From NCBI GenBank assembly GCA_003427395.1, contig BFEA01000508.1:1008764-1030450 (forward strand): 21,687 nt of DNA, read 5' to 3'. The translations under genes were made by a program, and so were the position numbers. How positions within the stretch are numbered: the first letter of the stretch is position 1; the number at the start of each line of letters is the position of its first letter. The notes beneath the pieces were generated by a model that worked only from the letters and a program-made list of their open reading frames with translations, ran no database searches and had not been told where the DNA came from. Shown here in pieces: positions 8,280-16,036 of this stretch. Origin of the DNA: Chara braunii. Lineage: Eukaryota > Streptophyta > Charophyceae > Charales > Characeae.

Positions 8280-8506
8280 GTGTGTGGGCGCGCAGACTTA
8301 CGGTACGTGTGATCTCTTTGCTTTTGATGATTGTGGAAACCGGCATTGATCGCCTGCCAGATTTTTACTTCTGATTATATTAGGATTAAAAAAATTATAC
8401 CTCTTGATTGGTGCGCTTGCCAGTGACCTTTGCGTGCTGAGAACAATGTCGACAACAACATGATTTTGAAAACGTTTTGGCAGATCTGCGCGTTGCGCAG
8501 TAACCG

Positions 8507-8514
8507 TTTATATA
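8507..8514 (-). promoter_or_regulatory. TATA box of module A1
   Basis: Minus-strand TATATAAA in CCTATATAAACGG, conserved in copy 2. A 6-bp inverted repeat (CTGCGC/GCGCAG at 8486-8500) lies just downstream on the minus strand, where transcription would start. A plus-strand reading (TATATA) is possible but matches the consensus less well. Confidence 0.5.
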
Positions 8515-8525
8515 GGTGTCCGCTA

Positions 8526-8553
8526 GTACTAGGCTCAGCCTTTGGCCTAGTAC
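8526..8553. repeat. Inverted repeat next to the A1 TATA box
   Basis: GTACTAGGC (8526-8534) and GCCTAGTAC (8545-8553) are exact reverse complements with a 10-base loop. Module A2 has a different inverted repeat in the equivalent place. Confidence 0.6.
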
Positions 8554-8706
8554 CATTGGTTACGGTGTCGGACTTTCATTAAAGAAATTCAGGGATCGAG
8601 GTCAAGTGGCGACGATGTGAGGGTATCAAAGTAGCGCGAAGGGACCAAGGGGTTGAGGGTCTGTCGGGCTATCCCATTTGGTTTTGTCGTCGGCGGCGTC
8701 GGAACG

Positions 8707-9650
8707 GTACTAGTAGTTCCTTTTCCTCGTCCATCATCTTCGAGTGGTCAAAAGTTTTTAAATGTTTGATTATTTATTGTAGTAATATTTTCATTTATCC
8801 GGCATTCTTTCAATTCGAAGACGTGACGCCAGATTTAGTGGCCGCCACGGCAGTTGAGGGCCTTGAGTACGAGGCACCTCTTTTTACGGGTCCGTTCGGA
8901 TTCCGCGTGTTCAGGGTATTGGCAAAATCCTCGTGCCCTGCCCGGTTTGGAACGTAGACCGAGGAGCTCAACGTACGTGCAAGCCGGTGAGTGATACACT
9001 TTAGTCTTTAAAGTTTTCACTTGAATATTTGCTACTATTACCAAGGTCTGCACCGAACCCCTTTGCGGGTTGCTAAGAGAAACCTTGGTAGGACCTACTT
9101 GCTGCAGGACCGAAGGGGTGGCGGGTGAGACTGTGGCGAAGGAGCAGTAATGTTGCCGTGTCAGCCACTCGTCGGGTTTGGCCTATAGGGGCGAATGACT
9201 GATCGAACCAGCTAGTAGTTGGTTCTCTCCGAAGTTTCTCTCAGGATAGTTGGAACCGTCAAACAGCTCGCCGGTTACTACAGGATCGTTGTCGCTGAAA
9301 GCAGCGTTCGTCGAAGAAGCAAGATGGGTAGTTGTGAAGGCAATACGAGCAACGGAGGAAGGGCGAGGTGACTGGACTGTCGGGCGATAGGACTAGGTTA
9401 ATGCGACTACGAAGCGTTGCATTCGCAACAACGAAAGAGATAGGAAGAGGAGCCAACAGGCGAAGGCAAGTGTAAAAAGGGATGGGATACCACGCTAGGT
9501 GAAGTTAGGAGTGGGAATAGTGAGGACAGATATGGCGAGGTGAAGGGAGAACGGAGACCGTGGAAACGTGCGGAGGATCGAAGTGGGGATGGCAAAGGCA
9601 TACGTTGGACGATGGTTGGCGAAGGAGTGTGGGAAAGGTAGGAAACTACG
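8707..9650. other. Region without a confirmed gene
   Basis: A 63-codon plus-strand frame (8766-8957) reads plausibly (FEDVTPDLVAATAVEGLEYE) and is followed by CCGGTGAGTGA near 8992, a possible splice donor, but nothing identifies it. From 9040 to 9650 the plus strand is G/A-rich. Open frames on the minus strand there are Ser/Pro/Leu-rich, as expected from composition. Confidence 0.3.
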
Positions 9651-9934
9651 CGGGGTATGAAGAAAAACGGATGACATAAGGATGTACTGACCCGTGCTAT
9701 TGCGAAGGATTCATCTTCGTATGAGTCGGGTTGCTGCGTAATAGGCAGGACGTTGGTGCTGTCGGGCTTGCTATCTTTACCACCATAGGGGACGTCGTGG
9801 ACAGATTTCTGGTCAACGCACAGTCCTACCCAGGGGAGCCCGACTTCGTAGTGCTCAAGGAGTAAGTGAACTTGGTTGAAAACCTGACTAAGAGCACTAC
9901 AATAAAGGAGATTGGCAGAAGGCGAGCCACGCAT
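9650..9934 (-). CDS. Possible coding exon on the minus strand, unrecognised
   Basis: Part of a 175-codon open frame (9407-9934). The upstream half reads like protein: LLEHYEVGLPWVGLCVDQKS, then DVPYGGKDSKPDSTNVLPIT, then DSYEDESFAIAR. The rest becomes Ser/Pro/Phe-rich low complexity. It lies downstream, on the same strand, of the first exon proposed at 10258-10523 and could be a later exon of that gene. The plus strand also reads sensibly over 9749-9861, ending at a GTAAGT, so the strand is uncertain. No domain recognised. Confidence 0.2.
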
Positions 9935-9935
9935 G

Positions 9936-10099
9936 AATCAAAGGTTTGCCTGCTGGCCGAGGGGAGGCCCATTTTGTTGATTGAAGCAACGAGAGACAGC
10001 AGCGGGGAGGGGATCGCCTGTTGACAGGTGCACTGTCTACCTTATCGATCGAAGCGGTGAAGCAAGCGGAGTGCGGGCTCGAAGGTTTGTCTGCTGGCC
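9936..10099. repeat. Short direct repeat, period about 141 bases
   Basis: AAGGTTTGCCTGCTGGCC (9941-9957 region) recurs as AAGGTTTGTCTGCTGGCC at about 10083-10099. Some similarity also extends to the bases before each copy (GGCGAGCC / GGGCTCG surroundings). It looks like a diverged local duplication. Confidence 0.45.
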
Positions 10100-10152
10100 A
10101 ATATACTGCAACGTCTGTCAAATGTGAGACAAGCTGCAAAGTGCAGACTTAC

Positions 10153-10176
10153 CTGCGGACCAGTGCGCGTCCCACT
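10153..10176 (-). other. Possible 24-base microexon with consensus splice sites
   Basis: On the minus strand, TTTGCAG (plus 10177-10183) precedes 24 bases that end CCGCAG directly before GTAAGTC (plus 10147-10152). CAG|GTAAGT is the exact donor consensus. The length is a multiple of three. Its use as an exon is inference. Confidence 0.25.
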
Positions 10177-10257
10177 CTGCAAACTCAAGCCACGAAAAGG
10201 TATACTTGTCTGGTGAGCGGGGCAGCGAGAGCCAAGCGGCAAGGGCTACAGACTCAC

Positions 10258-10523
10258 CTTTTGGTGGACAACGCAGCCCCCTGCTGAATGAGGCTATCGT
10301 AGGTTGGCGGCGGGGTAAACGGTAGGCTGTTGAACGGGGTACAACCTATCCTACCAGATGGAGTAGTTGGAAGTAAGTCGTGAGGCTGCAAGCTTGCAGA
10401 GGGGCCGAGATCATTGCGTTGACTAAAGGGGCGTTTTTGCTGCGTTTTGAGGAGCCGTTTAGGAATCAGCAATTGGCAGTTTGACTTCAGTTTGACCGAT
10501 GCGCTGTGCATTCTGGCCATCAT
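10258..10523 (-). CDS. Possible first coding exon of a module-B gene, unrecognised
   Basis: On the minus strand an ATG at 10523 (ATGATGGCC; GCAATGGCGGCC in the sister copy at 20790, a very plant-like start context) lies about 60 bases downstream of a TATA-like sequence. The frame is open for 88 codons and runs exactly into AAAAG|GTGAGT, a consensus splice donor that supplies the apparent stop. The protein starts basic (MMARMHSASVKLKSNCQLLI), has GPSASLQPHDLLPTTPSGRI, and ends TPPPTYDSLIQQGAALSTK. Function unknown. In the sister copy the ninth codon is a stop. Two further donor consensus sites (GTAAGT at 10147-10152 and the GTGAGT itself) support transcription on this strand. An alternative is antisense open frame within a non-coding repeat. 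Confidence 0.38.
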
Positions 10524-11045
10524 TGCGGGACCCTTAGCCGCATCAAGGCAACAAGGCCCTTTCCTGGGAGTTGAGTAAGTTCCTCTTTTGTATCTCGGGC
10601 GTCTGAAACCTCTCCTTTTGCACTTCTTAATCTTAGTTTTATCCTGTTCAGAGAGGAAGGCGGCAAGCGGGATTGCAACCCGTAGGACCGCAGCAAGACT
10701 CTATGGGAAATCGGCCCACCGATTGTGGGAGCTCTGTCGGAAATCAGGAGGAGTTATGGAGGCACGAAACTGAGAGGTAACATTTGTTTTCCCTCTATAA
10801 ACCCAGTTATAACCTCTACCTGTACTTTTTGCTATGGTTTACTGACTAGACTGCTTGTATCCCTACTTTGACTTTGTGTTTGACTTTCAGGACACAAATC
10901 AGACTTAATAAAAGAACATTTGTGTAAAATCAGTTTCCATTTTGTTGTTTGACTGAAATAAGATTGTGAAAAGAGGGTTACATCAGAGGGAAAGGTGGGA
11001 GGAAAGTTGTATTGCTTGTGCTTGACTGGGTCAACCAAAGGCTAG
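10490..11045 (-). repeat. Repeat module B, copy 1
   Basis: Similar to 20750-21300 in the same orientation: CATTGCGGGACCCT, a C/T-rich block, GCGGGATT, GGGAGCTCTGTCGG, AGGTAA, GGTGGGAGGAA and GGGTC-A-TCAAAGG follow in the same order in both. The spacing between the two copies is about 10.26 kb. On the minus strand it carries TATA-like and ATG sequences at conserved spacing. Confidence 0.7.
10584..10592 (-). promoter_or_regulatory. TATA-like sequence of module B1
   Basis: Minus-strand TACAAAAGA at the position of a proper TATAAAGA in copy 2 (20851-20858), each about 61 bases upstream of the conserved ATG. This copy is weaker. Confidence 0.35.
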
Positions 11046-11500
11046 AAAAGTCTCTATAAGTTTGGGGAGACCCAGTGCTATGTTTATTTTTGAGCTGTCT
11101 GGAGGACCAAACACGTTCCATAAGTTTGGGTGGTCTGATTGCTATGACTTGCGAGGGTTATCTGTGGTTAACTTCTTGGGGACCAAGCACTGTCTCATAA
11201 ATTTGGGTGGCTTGGTTGTCTTGCTTATCTTGGGTTTTCTCAGTTTCGTTTGGTTTTGAACGAGGGGGTCTGAGCAATGTCTCATAAGTTTGGGTGGCTC
11301 AACCTCTTGAAATTCTTGCTTTACTATTAAGGGAATAGATCGGGCAGGGGACCAGACATGTTCCATAAGTTCGGGTGGTCTTGGTCCAATGTCACGCACA
11401 TGCAGGAATCAAAAGGTTATAACTCGATTGTATTTTATTATTACTTTATCTATGAACATGTTAGTCAAACACTGTTCCATAAGTTTGGGTGGTCTGACCA
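11044..11500. repeat. Array of six stem-loops with a conserved loop
   Basis: Six copies of a core close to CATAAGTTTGGGTGG occur at about 11055, 11117, 11196, 11282, 11363 and 11479, spaced 62-116 bases. Each is flanked by a short inverted repeat whose sequence differs between copies: GTCTC/GAGAC (11050, 11067), GACCA/TGGTC (11104, 11131), ACCAAGC/GCTTGGT (11182, 11210), TGAGC/GCTCA (11271, 11297), GGACCAGAC/GTCTTGGTCC with one bulge (11349, 11378), GTCAAAC/GTCTGAC with one mismatch (11464, 11492). The spacers between units are not similar. Module B2 has two diverged cores at the equivalent place (21297, 21357). Could be RNA hairpins or protein-binding sites upstream of the minus-strand B promoter. 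Confidence 0.75.
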
Positions 11501-11551
11501 AAAACTTATCATAAACTGAAGAGAGTATTAATTAAGAGTAAACTTGTGGTT

Positions 11552-11839
11552 TCACTTTTTCTCGCCCTCTGAAATTTTGGTTTCACTTTTCGAAGTTTTG
11601 CCTTCATAATCTCGGACGCCTTGCAAACTTGTGTGATCTCCTTTCCTTGCTTGTATGTCTCCCCTTCCTCCCTCCTCGTCTTCCATGTATGAGGCCATGT
11701 GTGATGGGTGTGGGTCGATCATCTCAACTTGCATGCATAATCTTTGTTCATGATCTGGAGATTGGATGACTGGGGGATGGATGTATGAAAAGTCGTAACC
11801 CGTAGGAATCAGGGAAAACAGCATGGTTGGTCGCCTCAT
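11552..11839 (-). CDS. Possible small gene on the minus strand, 95 codons, unrecognised
   Basis: The first ATG downstream of a strong minus-strand TATA box (11873-11880) is at 11839; a second in-frame ATG is at 11824. The frame is open to TGA at 11554-11552. The protein begins MRRPTMLFSLIPTGYDFSYI, has HPPVIQSPDHEQRLCMQVEM in the middle, then an acidic MEDEEGGRGD and a charged Lys/Glu/Ser tail ending ISEGEKK. No known domain, signal peptide or membrane segment. The expected transcription start leaves a leader of only about 10 bases before the first ATG. The hairpin array lies just beyond the stop codon, so it could be in the 3' untranslated region. Alternative: chance frame. Confidence 0.35.
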   Translation of the reverse strand: MRRPTMLFSLIPTGYDFSYIHPPVIQSPDHEQRLCMQVEMIDPHPSHMASYMEDEEGGRGDIQARKGDHTSLQGVRDYEGKTSKSETKISEGEKK

Positions 11840-11872
11840 GTCGCTTTCTTTGCGTTGTGGACAAACCGTACG

Positions 11873-11880
11873 TTTATATA
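11873..11880 (-). promoter_or_regulatory. TATA box upstream of the 11839 ORF
   Basis: Minus-strand TATATAAA in CTATATAAACG, the same octamer as in modules A1 and A2. A perfect inverted repeat GCCGCC-AA-GGCGGC (11896-11909) and the palindrome GCGCATGCGC lie just upstream on the minus strand. Confidence 0.45.
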
Positions 11881-12062
11881 GACACGTCGCAGCTAGCCGC
11901 CAAGGCGGCCAGCCGCGCATGCGCACGCACATACGATTCACCCTCACCAGGGCTATAACTGTAATATCGTATCTCTAATGTCACCACAAAACATGCATGG
12001 AGTTCGGCCCGTCCTTCCGAGTAACTGATTGCAAGTGTTAAGGGATCGGGAGTATTTGAAAT

Positions 12063-12792
12063 ATGGGGCAAACGACTCGGAGTACTTCTCTCGCCATTGA
12101 CGATCGAGACTCCCCCGCCTTCCTGCACCAGATGGGAGAAAAACGTTTATGCGAGTGGGATATCCAACAACCTTTGGACAGCAATCCCCGACCCACCCAA
12201 TACCCCGACACACAGAAACTTTCAGTGTTCACTAAGTCAGGATTCATGGACATTGAGACTGAATTCCCTCCTCACTACCTTCCCCAGCCCTACCACGATC
12301 TCACCGTAATTCCCTAGCGTACATTAGCCGCCTATTGGTCACGGACGCTATGTTTTCAGTGCAGATGAGACTACGTCTTCCAAGCGTCGGGTTTCATCTG
12401 ACGAACCCACACTGGCACGGAGGCAAAGCGCTGGGAACACAGCCTTCGACTAAGACGGTCCACGTCGGACTCTGGACTCTGCAAATGTCGTAGGTGCCGC
12501 ATGTTGGAACAACGAGATCCCCACTATGTCCCTCCAGTGCATGACATACAAACCCGTCATAGGCGAAGACGCCGGTCAACCTGAAACTCGGGCTTGAGAT
12601 CCATAAGATAGTATTTTCCAACTTGAACAATTTGCATTCTTCTCCTTGGAGCTTTGGCACCGAAGATTCCATTTCCGACCTGGGACTCCACCCCACTTCC
12701 CTAAAATCCTTGGCACACCCTTTCACCACCACTTCCGGGCCCTATCCCCCTCCGATCAGGAAGTCGCGTTGGGCGTGAGGTTAGGGTATCAC
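12063..12792 (+). pseudogene. Unrecognised ORF family, copy 2 (decayed)
   Basis: The ATG at 12063 opens an 84-codon frame ending at TAG 12315. It matches copy 1 at 7015: RLCEWDI, GFMDIETEFPPHY, HDLTVIP. Copy 1 has tryptophan exactly where copy 2 has TAG. After the stop, the same frame keeps similarity (YWSRTLCFQC, then ASGF, then STSDSG and a basic stretch) but with more stops. So this is a broken homologue about 5.05 kb from copy 1 in the same orientation. The non-coding tail with CCTTGGCACACCC (12707-12720) is also shared. Confidence 0.6.
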
Positions 12793-12793
12793 A

Positions 12794-12955
12794 TATGTCG
12801 GACTCTCGTAAGTCTCTTTCCAAGGAGGAGGGGTGTGTGAGTGTAAGCGGGATTTCTGTTCTAAGCGAGGGCTTGATGTTGTCTCGTAGAGTTCGGAGTC
12901 GGAATCGGCCGTACGCAGTCACATTGCACTTTCCACTATTTCCTGATGCTAAGAA
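12794..12955 (+). repeat. Direct repeat, unit 1 (about 160 bp)
   Basis: Begins ATGTCGGACTCTC and ends near TTCCTGATG. It is similar throughout to 13119-13275 (shared GTAAGCGGGATTT, GAGTCGGAATCGG or GTAGTCGGAATCGG, CCACTA-TTCCTGAT). Units are offset by 325 bases. Small indels shift the reading frame between units, so it is not obviously coding. Confidence 0.75.
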
Positions 12956-13118
12956 CTTTCAAAGAAGGGGGGGTGGAGCTCCAGGTCAGAACTGGAATCT
13001 CTAGTGTCAGTGTTCGTTATGAGCACGACGGTTGATAGAAACCCGAACGATGGACCTTTCACACATGCAACAAAACCAGGATCAGCAACATATAACAACT
13101 CCATAAATCACAATGACT

Positions 13119-13275
13119 ATGTCGGATTCTCCCACGTCTCTTTCAAGGGATGGTGTGAGACTGTAAGCGGGATTTTTGTTCAGAGCGAGTGCTTGACACC
13201 ATATCTCATAGAGCTCGTAGTCGGAATCGGGCGAACGCAGTTGCCTTGCCTTTTCCACTACTTCCTGATCTTTAG
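13119..13275 (+). repeat. Direct repeat, unit 2
   Basis: Second copy of the 12794 repeat in the same orientation. The 160 bases between the units are unrelated. A pair like this could be the remnant of terminal repeats of a very small element or an old tandem duplication. Confidence 0.75.
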
Positions 13276-13615
13276 GGGCACATAGTCGAACTCCCTCACT
13301 CTCATCACCTTGTGTTGTTTAAAATCGGAACGCAATATACGGGACCAATAAGATGCGACAGCAGGCCTATGAACAACAATTATGATGAGCTTATTAAGTC
13401 ACCAGTACCTCGATCAGCTACAAAAATCCGACGTGGCCGTCAACGCGCCACGTCAGACGCGTTACCTAGCACCGAACGACCAGTATCCCCAACAAAAACA
13501 GGAAACAAAAACTACATCGTGAAAGAAAATGAAAAGTAACGAGTAAAAGAAAAACGAGTGCGAGATGGGGGAAGATGGGGGGGGACGAACAAGAAAGAAA
13601 GAGAGAAAGAAAGAC

Positions 13616-13616
<1 letters not shown>
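13276..13616. other. No gene seen
   Basis: Short plus-strand frames only. The sequence becomes purine-rich towards the microsatellite that follows. Confidence 0.4.
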
Positions 13617-13689
<73 letters not shown>

Positions 13690-13698
13690 GAGAGAGAG
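13617..13698 (+). repeat. GA microsatellite
   Basis: More than 30 GA units with one ATGA interruption at about 13685. All Ser/Leu or Arg/Glu frames here are artefacts of the repeat. It forms the left border of the fold-back element. Confidence 0.95.
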
Positions 13699-13700
13699 CG

Positions 13701-13979
13701 TCGCCACACCACTTTCGAAATGTGAAAAAGACAAAAATGTTGTTGGTGCATCTGCCCATGTTCTAGCAGGAAGTTCATTCTCATTTTGCACATCTTGAGA
13801 GTGGTAGGTGGAGATGTCAAGTGTCTGATGCCGAGTTCGTGCAGCAAACTTGGCGTCACTCTCTTTGATGCCCTCTCACTATCGAGATGTGCAAAATGAG
13901 AATGAACTTCCCGCTAGAACATGGGCAGATGCACCAACGACATTTTTGTCTTTTTCACATTTTGAGAGTGGTGTGGCGA
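13701..13979. mobile_element. Fold-back (MITE-like) element with 100-bp inverted arms
   Basis: The left arm (13701-13802) and the right arm (13879-13979) are reverse complements at roughly nine of ten positions. Shared blocks include GCCACACCACT, GTGAAAAAGACAAAAATG, GCATCTGCCCATGTTCTAGC and TTCATTCTCATTTTGCACAT. The loop itself has a smaller inverted repeat (GATGCCGAGTT / AACTTGGCGTC). The outside of the left arm is GA repeat and the outside of the right arm is CT repeat, so the inverted symmetry continues into the microsatellites. No transposase is present; a non-autonomous element is the likely nature. Confidence 0.8.
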
Positions 13980-13996
13980 TGTCCACTCTCTCTCTC

Positions 13997-14000
<4 letters not shown>

Positions 14001-14030
<30 letters not shown>
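14001..14030. repeat. TA microsatellite, 15 units
   Basis: Uninterrupted TA dinucleotides, followed by a GT-rich stretch. Confidence 0.97.
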
Positions 14031-14031
<1 letters not shown>

Positions 14032-14051
14032 GTGTTTGTGCGTGTGTGATC

Positions 14052-14106
14052 GTCCCGATGAGAATGAATCTTTCGCATATCGTGGAAGATTCATTCTCAT
14101 TGGGAC
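14052..14106. repeat. Short hairpin, 21-bp arms
   Basis: Arms at 14052-14072 and 14086-14106 are complementary at 20 of 21 positions; the exception is a G:T pair. They contain ATGAGAATGAATCTT and AAGATTCATTCTCAT. The arms carry the same CATTCTCAT core as the fold-back arms nearby. Confidence 0.85.
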
Positions 14107-14112
14107 AATCAG

Positions 14113-14288
14113 ACAGAGAGAGAGAGAGGGCGTAGCCACACCACTCTCGAAATGTGAAAAAAACAAACTGTCATGGCTGCATCTGCCCATGTTCTAGCGA
14201 AAATTTCATTTTTTATTTTGCAAATTTTGAGAGTTGTGGGGGCGATTCCCTATGTCTAATGTTGAGTTCGACGCAACAAACTCGACGT

Positions 14289-14345
<57 letters not shown>
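14113..14345 (+). mobile_element. Second, diverged member of the fold-back family
   Basis: It starts with GA repeats (14113-14128), matches the left arm and loop of the 13701 element (GCCACACCACTCTCGAAATG, CATCTGCCCATGTTCTAGC, GAGTTCG-CG-CAACAAACTCG), and ends with a CT microsatellite (14292-14345). It lacks the right arm, so it is a shortened relative with the same GA/CT borders. Confidence 0.7.
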
Positions 14346-14401
14346 ATTGTCCCAATGGGAATGATTTCGTGTTGTCGTGAAATTTTCATTCTCATTTGGT
14401 A
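14346..14401. repeat. Second short hairpin of the CATTCTCAT family
   Basis: GTCCCAATGGGAATGATTTC pairs imperfectly with GAAATTTTCATTCTCATTTG. It follows the second fold-back element just as the 14052 hairpin follows the first, so element plus hairpin forms a repeated composite. Confidence 0.6.
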
Positions 14402-14464
14402 TGTTTGATTTCCTTAGGTTTTTGTTTATTTTTTTCACAATTTTTTTCATTTTTTTTTCCGAAT

Positions 14465-14551
14465 GATGTACTGCTAGTACATCGAGGTTCATCAAGGAAG
14501 TCCAAGGTTCGAGAATGATCCGGCTACCGGTAGCCCAAGCCTCGGACTTGA
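14465..14551. repeat. Nested palindromes
   Basis: GATGTACT/AGTACATC (14465-14483) and the perfect 14-bp palindrome GGCTACCGGTAGCC (14522-14535). An outer imperfect inverted repeat (AAGTCC near 14499 with GGACTT near 14545) encloses the second. Possible hairpin remnants of another small element. Confidence 0.5.
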
Positions 14552-14599
14552 TAGTTGGGCGAGGTACTGGTGGTTTCAATAAGAATACAATCAAAAAGA

Positions 14600-16033
14600 G
14601 AGGAAAACTCGTTTCTACAATCATAAATCCCAAATTAATCAATGCACTATCATTTTTCAAATGTATTGATTAAGTTGGTTCGCATACGTCTCATTCACAG
14701 ACACGCGGTCTTTCTACGTTATATGGGAAGTTTGGATATGATCCGGAGTTGATGTGAGAATACGGTTGACACCTACCACACCTGTCATAAACTAAAGTGC
14801 ATTAAAGAACATCATCCTACGATTTAACCGAAATAAAATCACGTAATGCTATAGTGAAAAATAAAAAATTGTTTTCATTAATCATATAAGCAGTAAATTG
14901 TAAAACAAATCAATATAAGAACGAGTTCGAATCATGCAATCATAAAAAATAAAAGTATATTTACGAAATTAGAAAAGAGGAGATAATACTCACATTAGAA
15001 GAATAACAAATTTCATATTACGTTTTTATGTTAAAGTTTGAAGCAAACATGCATTTATTACATTCATGACAAACAACGTCACAAACACTCGTTCACCATC
15101 TAGGATTCATGCAAACGCAAAAGTGTAACGAGAGTTTTGTATACACATATGCATTTGTAGGTCAGGCAAAATATTACATACGCACTCAAAAGTTACATAT
15201 AGGTTATTTTATTCATTGAAAAAAAGAAAAACAAAGAATTATGCATAAAGTGCTTAATACATAATTTTATGCATCTATTCATAAAAATAATCTCATCAAA
15301 CATACATATATTTTACTCATATAACATCATATCAAAACCAAAGAATTGAGATTCCATATACTCAAGGTAAAAAAAATGTGATGTCGGGCTCGCCATATAC
15401 AACTCCACTAAAAACGATATACATGTGAGACCGAGAAGCAATTATATCACTGTCTAGGCAGTGAACCAATGAGACCGATCCGATATCTATGCTCTCATCG
15501 ACTCGAAAAAATTGTCTCGTAGTTAAATAAAGTTGAAACGAAAGTTACAAAAGATTGTGAGAGCAAAAGCCAAGGTTCAGCGAGATAAAAAAGAAGGAAG
15601 AGGGTGTAACGAAGGAGGCAAAAAATAATTATGATTGTCGAAAAAAATGTGAGAAAAGAAGAATAAACTTTCCAAACACTTTTTTATTTTGATCTTAAAA
15701 AACGTCTAAAGCGATCACTTTCAAAAACAAGTTATATAAAGTTTTTTTGTTGTGTCTTTCCTTCAACTTCATCAAATACATCACCAATGAAGATAAGATC
15801 CGATCTTGTTTTTTCTCATTTATTACAATTCTAATTGAATCTTATTAACTTGTCTAATTGTTGCTTCGTAGTCTTTGAGAGAAAATAGAAAGACTTTAAG
15901 TCCCTCTTAGGATGGCTAAGGATCACGAAAAAATTATCACAACTGCATTCATAAAAATAAAAAGATACATTATGAGGACATTCATAAATGTTAAACCAAA
16001 CTATAAATTAAAAAAGTCGAAAGAAAATATAAT
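14600..16033. other. AT-rich DNA with no gene
   Basis: About 1.4 kb rich in A and T, with no frame over 60 codons on either strand and no recognisable transposon motif. It could be intergenic DNA or a very old repeat. Confidence 0.6.
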
Positions 16034-16036
16034 GTA

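Larger units (their letters stand above)
8280..8706 (-). repeat. Repeat module A, copy 1 (promoter-like, possible LTR)
   Basis: It is similar along its length to 17315-17843 in the same orientation. Both copies share GTGTGTGGGCGCGCAG at one edge, a middle with GGTGCGCTTG, TTTATATAGGTGT, the GGGATCGAGG block, and GGTTGAGGGT or GATTGAGGGT near the other edge. Read on the minus strand both carry the strong TATA sequence CTATATAAA. It could be an LTR in minus orientation or the promoter of a repeated gene. Strand is assigned from the better TATA match. Confidence 0.6.

Noticed and set aside
10738-10752. GGGAGCTCTGTCGG block of module B as a tRNA primer binding site
   Set aside because: It does not begin with the TGG expected opposite a tRNA 3' CCA end in both copies.
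10654-10775. Plus-strand exon of module B bounded by CAG and AGGTAAC
   Set aside because: Tempting splice sites, but the reading frame is not conserved in copy B2 and the minus-strand TATA plus ATG arrangement fits better. Strand remains open.
11044-11500. CRISPR-like array
   Set aside because: Regular core spacing was noted, but the units are imperfect, flanked by stems, variably spaced, and the context is eukaryotic repeat DNA.
13462-13859. Open frames of 77-115 codons on both strands, rich in Ser/Leu or Arg/Glu
   Set aside because: They are translations of the GA microsatellite and the fold-back arms.
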